A stretch of DNA of 64,000 nucleotides from Cichorium intybus. Lineage: Eukaryota; Streptophyta; Magnoliopsida; Asterales; Asteraceae. The position numbers and the translations under genes were made by a program. Below the pieces are notes generated by a model. The model saw nothing but the letters and a program-made list of their open reading frames with translations, was not told the DNA's origin and ran no database searches. The stretch lies in the NCBI GenBank assembly GCA_023525715.1, contig CM042016.1, positions 81,575,382-81,639,381 on the forward strand, in the 5' to 3' direction. Numbering within the stretch: position 1 is the stretch's first letter; the number at the start of each line of letters is the position of its first letter. Below are positions 58,247 through 64,000 of the stretch, piece after piece.

Positions 58247-58971
58247 ATGGTCAACCAAGAAGGGCTGTGACGGGTTATGGTCGACCATGAAGGGTTGTGA
58301 TGGGTTATGGTCGACCAGGAAGGGTTGTGATGGTTATGGTCGACCAGGAAGGGTTGTGATGGGTTATGGTCGACCAGGAAGGGTTGTGATGGGTTATGGT
58401 CGACCAGGAAGGGTTGTGATGGGTTATGGTCGACCAGGGAGGGTTGTGATGGTTATGGTCGACCATGAAGAGTTGTGATGGGTTATGGTCGACCACGAAG
58501 GGTTGTGATGGGTTATGGATGACCAGGAAGGGTTGTGATGGGTTATGGTCGACCAGGAAGGGTTGTGATGGGTTATGGTCGACCAGGAAGGGTTGTGATG
58601 GGTTATGGTCGACCAGGAAGGGTTGTGATGGGTTATGGTCGACCAGGAAGGGTTGTGATGGGTTATGGTCGACCAGGAAGGGTTGTGATGGGTTATGGTC
58701 GACCAGGGAGGGTTGTGATGGTTATGGTCGACCATGAAGGGTTGTGATGGGTTATGGTCGACCATGAAGGGTTGTGATGGGTTATGGTCGACCAGGAAGG
58801 GTTGTGATGGGTTATGGTCGACCAAGAAGGGTTGTGATGGGTTATGGTCGACCAGGAAGGGTTGTGATGGGTTATGGTCGACTAGGAAGGGTTGTGTTGG
58901 GTTATGGTCGACCTGTAAGGGTTGTGATGGGTTATGGTCGACCAAGAATGGTTGTGATGGGTTATTAAAGG
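58247..58971. repeat. 30-bp minisatellite (about 24 units)
   Basis: The unit is 30 bp with core GGGTTATGGTCGACCAGGAA followed by GGGTTGTGAT. Three units have lost a G (29 bp; near 58331, 58451 and 58721). Variants ACCATGAAG, ACCAGGGAG and ACCAAGAAG mark individual units. The block containing GGGAGGGTTGTGATGGTTAT followed by ACCATGAAG occurs at about 58437 and 58707, a step of about 270 bp, so a nine-unit block was duplicated. As 30 is a multiple of 3, long frames stay open on both strands (up to 173 codons on the minus strand). Confidence 0.95.
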
Positions 58972-59430
58972 TTAAACTTTTGAGGTTAGGGTTTTGGCTT
59001 ATGGTTCTTGGCTCATGGCTTGAGGCTTGTGGCTTGAGGCTTGAGGCTTGAGGCTCAGGAGTTATGTCATAGGATTTAAGGTATAAGGCTTATAGTTTAG
59101 GTCTCAAGTCTTATAATTTCTAACTTAGGGCTTAAGGCTTAAGGCTTATGACTTATGGCTTAAGGCTTAGTTAAGGATTAGGGCTTATGACTTATGACTT
59201 ATGGCTTATTGCTTAAGGTATATGCTTTAGGTATTAGAGATTATGATTTAGGGTTTAGGGATCAGGGTTTAAGCATTAAGGCTTGGGGCTTAAATCATAG
59301 GGCTTAGGGCAATAAGGCATATGACTTAGGGTTTATGACTATTGGCTTATTTTAAGTTTAAGGCTTAGAGTTTAGACCTTTAGATTTATGCTTATGGCTT
59401 AATGCTTTCTACATAGGATGTTGGGTTAAG
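58972..59430. repeat. degenerate GGCTTA/TTTAGGG-like repeat, right block
   Basis: GGCTTGAGGCTTGAGGCTTG and later GGCTTAAGGCTTATGAC-type words. At about 59250 it includes ATTTAGGGTTTAGGG, two units equal to the plant telomere repeat TTTAGGG. Confidence 0.8.
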
Positions 59431-60748
59431 GCTTAAATAAATTTACAAATATGGTGACTTCTTTTATAATATATGTACATAGTCATTTATTCATCATATT
59501 TTTTAATAAAGTATGTATATACAAATAATTTAAAATAAAAAGATAACATAAATATAAAAATCTAAAATACCTCAATATTATAAAAACATTTATTTCTTAT
59601 AATTAATATTTTAATAGTATTTTAAATCATTTTATAATATATTAATATATTCATTTTCAATTTTATTTTAATATATTAATTTTATAGAATATTCATTATC
59701 TAATATATTTTATATTCATATAAAATAGATGTATAAATATATTAATTTTCTATATTCATTATCTAATATATTTTATATTCATATAAAATAGATGTATAAA
59801 TATATTAATTTAAAATTAGATTTCTCTTATGTATTTTTCCCAAAATGGTTTCCCTCCCATTAGTTTCCCCAAAATTTTTGATTCCCCTATGAATTTCATT
59901 CCTTATCAAAATTGAATCGCTCGTAAACCCTTCAAAATTTTCAATATTTTCAAAATTTCGAGTTTCACCGCCTATTGAAACCCTAATGAAAACATATTTT
60001 CGTATGTATACGCGCTTTGGTTAAACACCTCTTCGATCTCAGCTTGACATATACTCGATCCGCTTATCGAAACGCCGATGAACAAAAGTTGAAGGAATTA
60101 TCACCAACGATCAACATCTCAGTCGAAGCCTCTCTTTAGATTGCGGATGAAAAATCAGATTGTTCCTCAACTTCACCATGTCGTTGGCATTCAATATATC
60201 TCAAAACCATCTCTTTTCATACGCTCAGACCAATCGATCCAGAGTACCATACATCAATAGCAGACAAACTCGATGAGTACGAATCATCAATTCAAAGAAA
60301 AGATGTTTGAGGTGCAACACTCTTTACCAAGACAAAGATAACTCCCCAACTGCTTGCTCTTTGCATGGCCACGCCAATGGTAATCTGTAAATTGAAAGTT
60401 TCCCCTTGTCACTCGAAACCTTTACCTTTCTTTCTAATTATCTTAATCTGTCTTCACCCTTTTTTCTGAATGTAATTCTGCTTACAAAAACTTGAACACC
60501 GCATAAGATACTTCCACTAACGAAATCTTACCATTATTAATAATGAGATATGATTGATGATGCAATGATAAGGTACTAAGATCTTTCTAAATGATTCGTA
60601 TAGCTACTTGTTTCAAATCTTGTGTTACGTAATGCCCATTCCAATTGCACAAGTAGTGTTTGATAAAATGCTTAAATGAACTCTCCTTTTATATGTATAC
60701 CTTCACTTTCCAAGAAACAAAATTAAAGGTTTACCATACAAATTCTAC
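59431..60748. other. CACTA interior, AT-rich then GC-richer, no certain gene
   Basis: At 59480-59820 the sequence is very AT-rich with a direct repeat of about 65 bp (ATTCATATAAAATAGATGTA, twice, at 59718 and 59779). From 59870 to 60420 it resembles transcribed plant sequence but has no long frame. Possibly this is the upstream part of the captured FLZ gene. Confidence 0.4.
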
Positions 60749-61545
60749 AGGTCCTTTGTCTTTGAGTGAGATGGAGCTTTTAGAGGAGTATACCCGAGTG
60801 ATCTCACATAGGCCTAACCTGAAAACAACACATATTTATGATAATTGTGTTGTGGAGAGCTGTTGTGGTAGTCGGGTCGGGTCAGAACTGCCATTGGAGA
60901 GTTTTGTAAGTTTCTGTAATACATGCAAGAAGAATGAGAAGGCAGTGACATTTTCATGTACATGTTAATACTGCCGACTATTTCTACTTGTAATCAACAA
61001 AATTCAATCTTTTTTGGGAAATCGTAGTTTGATTCGTAGTGATTGATTTGTTGTGATCATTCACATTTTAGGTGTATTTGGGCTTGTGTTTCGAAAGCGA
61101 CCCTCTGATTATTACGATAATCGGGTTATGCTTATAGTAAAATTGTTATATGCTCTTTCTTTAATCCATGGGTATCACCTAAATAGTCAAAAGTAATTAT
61201 TATAATTCGTGGGAACAAAAACAGTTTCAACCACTATTTGTAATTTTTGTTTTCAGTATCTGGGTCTAATTATTTGATTTATATGGAAACTGAGGCCACA
61301 AATACAGTTTCAAACTATATCATTCTCAATATATAATTTAATTATTTGATATTATATAATTACCTTTCAGGTGAATATCCAAATGTTATTCTCTTTTAAG
61401 ACTATTTTTTAAAAATTGTTATGAATCTTGATCATGGGTATTGAAATATGTGAATTATTGTATGTTAAGCAGGGGCGAGAAAGCTTTTTGCAGTGAAGAA
61501 TGTAGATGCCAAGAAATGATTTTGGATGGATTGATGAACTCATAG
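60749..61545 (+). pseudogene. captured FLZ (FCS-like zinc finger, DUF581) gene fragment
   Basis: FLZ proteins are plant adaptors that bind SnRK1 kinase through a short Cys4 finger. First exon piece 60749-60966: LSLSEMELLEEYTRVISHRPNL (shortened here to SEMELLEEYTRVISH), KTTHIYDNCVVESCC, and ESFVSFCNTCKKN, the first half of the finger. Small deletions then shift the frame; in the other frame GSDIFMYM matches the usual (G)KDIYMYRG. After an intron with an AG at 61471-61472, the second piece (61473-61545) gives EKAFCSEECRCQEMILDG, the second half of the finger, and a stop. The donor site appears mutated (GTTAAT after the shift). Both Cys pairs are visible but no longer in one frame. A host gene piece inside a CACTA element. 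Confidence 0.8.
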
Positions 61546-63042
61546 GAATTTTGACAAATTACTATTTTGGCCTCTTCAAATAACAACCGCCACAACCGTT
61601 GGAGCACTACCACCTCTCCAAACTTAATTTATCCGACCACCTTCCATCTGGTACCTAATTGATAAATTTTCTACTGTGTTTTGGTATCTGGATAATATAG
61701 ATTGATTACTCTTATGGTTTAGATTTTGTTGGTTTTTTATGTTGATACAGATAACAAGAATACAAAGAGGATTCATGGTTTGGATTTTGTGGGTTTTTAT
61801 TCCGGTTGAGGTAACATTTCTTCCCTTGTTCTTAACTTTAAACTCTTTGTCTGTTGGACATATAAAAAACCATGTCTTAAATGGAGCATGACTTTGATTT
61901 AAGATAGTGAATGGATGCAATTCATATAATTGCGAATTCTATTGGTTTGCATATATGTTGTCATTCCAAGAGATAAAAGAAGCATGACTTTAAACTCTTG
62001 CCCCTTTTACCCTTCTGTTAAACAATATTCTCTTTTAGGTACAACAACAAACACTTGATTCCAGGAACCCTCTTTCCATGGTTGATGGTCTCCTAATCAG
62101 TGAGCATGTTCAATCAACCTCTTTTACCACTCAAAAAGGTATTTTTCATACTCTATAAACTTCATATGACATGGGTTCTTTTTCTTTCTAATGTATGCTA
62201 ATGTTTGAGGTCAACGTTACATGATTAGGGTATCAAAGCTTTGACGGCTTCTATTAACTTTAAAGTGAAATTAAAAGACTACATACTTTACAAGAATCAT
62301 ATGAATCACTTGACATATGTGTTAGTCAATATGCTTCTTTCTTTCTTGGTCAACCTCAATACTCCTCTATTTTTGCTTCAACTTGTTTCACAAAACCAAC
62401 TTTTACAATTACTAGAATCCTTCATTATGAGGGTTCCACCACAAAGCTGCTTTACCACTACCCATTGGCACGTCGCTGGTCAATGAAACAAGCAAGGACA
62501 ATTAGATGATATTTGACAGCAAATGCAGCTAGACCGAACCCTCAAGGTTTTTACCATTATAGGACAATCCCAATAACAAAAATATCTTGCTTGTTAATCA
62601 GTTACAAAAAATAATGGAAAGCCTGTGAATTTAATGCCATTTGCTAACCCAGAAACTCAATTATAGATTGTTGACTATAATAATGTTACTGGTGTCTTTA
62701 AATTAAACTTTGTTTAAATTGTATTAGAAAACAACGAGGCCCCTATTCAATCATGACATCATGATATGTCTAATTTTTGGATTGCTGGGTAAGTCTCTTT
62801 TATAGTTTATTCTTCATGAATAACTTTATAATTTGTAAATTGTAGATTTGGAGAACATTACACTTAGGAAGAGATTGTAAAACCTGAATGATGCTATCAC
62901 AAGACACACTATGCACGTATTCTTTACGTTCTTATTGTTTTGACTCAGGTTTGTTCATTAATTAAGTATCAAATTACTTAATTGTTGATATTTTATTTAT
63001 ACATAAAACTTTTAATTTCTTGGTACATGTAGGTACTGATTC
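61546..63042. other. CACTA interior, no certain gene
   Basis: A tandem pair of about 60 bp (GGTTTAGATTTTGTTGGTTT / GGTTTGGATTTTGTGGGTTT) lies at 61715-61800. Scattered exon-like pieces around 62040-62140 and 62230-62480 cannot be joined into a known protein. Confidence 0.4.
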
Positions 63043-63570
63043 CAAGATACGCAAAGCTGTAAGAAAAATGATTCATATTTACCTTATGAAACTGCTCACA
63101 TGAAAACAGTTGAGGATGCATATAAATCTTTTGTCACATGGCCAAAATCCCTTGTGAAACTTGCTGCAAAGGTTTGTTTATTCACTAAACTTGTTCGTAT
63201 GTTACTATATTATTTCCTTCATAAAATACTCTTATAAGTTCTGTACATAATTCGTTTTGTTACAATGTTGTTGCTATAGGAACCAAATGTTTTTCCAGTT
63301 AAACTTAATCTACCCGATGTGCAACCGTCTGTGAAACCATCTGAAGAGACATCTGTTTTGAAGTCTGTTGTCAAAGAAGCTGGCAAAACAGGTGACAAAC
63401 CAGCTCAAGAGAAACTAGTTGCCAAATCTGTTGTAAAAAAAGATGGCAAATCAGGTGTCAAACCAGATCAAGAGAATGTACTTCAAACCTCACAGAAACG
63501 CAAGAATTATATACCCAATGGGTTGCTTGCCAAGAGAACAATGATCCGTTCCCTCAACATGAAAGAGTAG
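63043..63570 (+). pseudogene. C-terminal part of a CACTA-type ORF (DUF8039-like)
   Basis: Two exon-like pieces: about 63043-63171 (…YETAHMKTVEDAYKSFV then TWPKSLVKLAAK) and 63280-63570 (EPNVFPVKLNL… to stop), with GT/AG borders. The words VEDAYKSFVTWPKSLV resemble the 'DAVGTFVAWPKHLV' box of proteins encoded by plant CACTA elements. The second piece is Lys-rich with an internal repeat (KSVVKEAGKTGDKPAQE / KSVVKKDGKSGVKPDQE). The upstream part was not found, so it is partial or broken. Nature of the family is from memory of the motif only. Confidence 0.5.
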
Positions 63571-64000
63571 TTTTTTCTATTTTGCCTTTTGGTTTATAAC
63601 TTTTTCCTTCAATTAAGTATTTATTACACTAGTTTTTACAAACACTTATGTTTACCTACTTTATTTGGGTATCTAATGTATAGAATCTCATTTGAATTAT
63701 TTATAATATCGTTTTATTTTTTATTATCCTTGCCTTTTGGTTTATTGTTACTTTTAGTTGTATTGTATATGTGTGTCTCTATAAACTACTATTGGTCACA
63801 TTAAATATATTGTCTATATGACTAGATGCTACCAAATTGTCACTTTTTAAATTACATACATGTCACCATTTAGTAAACATGGTCATGTTCATCGTAATTA
63901 ATTGTCTGCAAACATACCCAATAGTCTTAACAATCTTCTAATTTTGTGACAAATTGCTAGTATAACGCTTCATTGAATGTACATGTATGTCACCATTCAT
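63571..64000. other. 3' flank of the CACTA ORF and start of right subterminal repeats
   Basis: A Leu/Phe-rich frame at 63589-63804 looks like AT-rich noise. From 63790 GGTCACAT, GTCACTTTTT, ATGTCACCATT and ATGGTCATG words begin, as in the left subterminal region. The terminal CACTA inverted repeat itself is not reached. Confidence 0.55.

Noticed and set aside
58424..58945. 173-codon repetitive frame on the minus strand (VDHNPSQPF repeats) and matching plus frames
   Set aside because: It is an effect of the 30-bp minisatellite: the unit length is a multiple of 3, so several frames stay open. The frames break at each 29-bp unit and there are no promoter or splice features.
58247..58971. CRISPR-like array
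   Set aside because: The units are contiguous without unique spacers, and the DNA is eukaryotic.

Overview
The window looks like nuclear DNA of a dicot plant: intron-rich genes with GT-AG splicing, AT-rich spacers, and densely nested LTR retrotransposons, MITEs, SINEs, a LINE and a CACTA transposon. An asterid, perhaps of the lettuce/chicory group, is my guess from element style; no species marker was found. Only two host genes look intact: TGD3 (33921-39807, +, 10 exons, 341 aa), the ATPase of the chloroplast-envelope lipid importer, and a DUF936-family gene (51241-48971, -, 4 exons, 616 aa).

Layout. 1-13823: a decayed Ty1/copia element on the minus strand, split inside gag by a complete non-autonomous LTR retrotransposon (element 1, 3836-11764, TSD GAACA). 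13824-26116: Athila-like and chromovirus-like remnants, interrupted by a second, young LTR retrotransposon (element 2, 15042-24127, TSD TACAT). 26620-32846: an LTR broken by two further LTR-type insertions. 33600-39807: TGD3, with four foldback MITEs in its introns. 40120-44500: a 15-bp SINE stub, a 5'-truncated LINE, two abutting Tourist-like MITEs and a SINE. 44500-48900: no recognisable gene. 48971-51960: the DUF936 gene. 52445-53356: an LTR piece. 53357 to the window end: the left part of a large CACTA element containing a SINE, an AT microsatellite, a 30-bp minisatellite, a captured FLZ zinc-finger gene fragment and part of a transposon-type ORF.

The main discovery is that elements 1 and 2, which have different LTR families, both lack gag-pol and both carry, antisense to the element, a genomic copy of an RWP-RK (RKD-type) transcription-factor gene with promoter, TATA box and introns. 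The two gene copies align from promoter to last exon but are clearly diverged, so they are separate captures or a long-lived cargo. Antisense placement would keep host introns from being spliced out of the element's genomic RNA. Both copies are broken as full-length genes (stops, frameshifts, lost exon 1 or lost C-terminus), although copy 2 keeps an open RWP-RK domain. All boundaries, splice sites and family calls were made by eye; no search was run.
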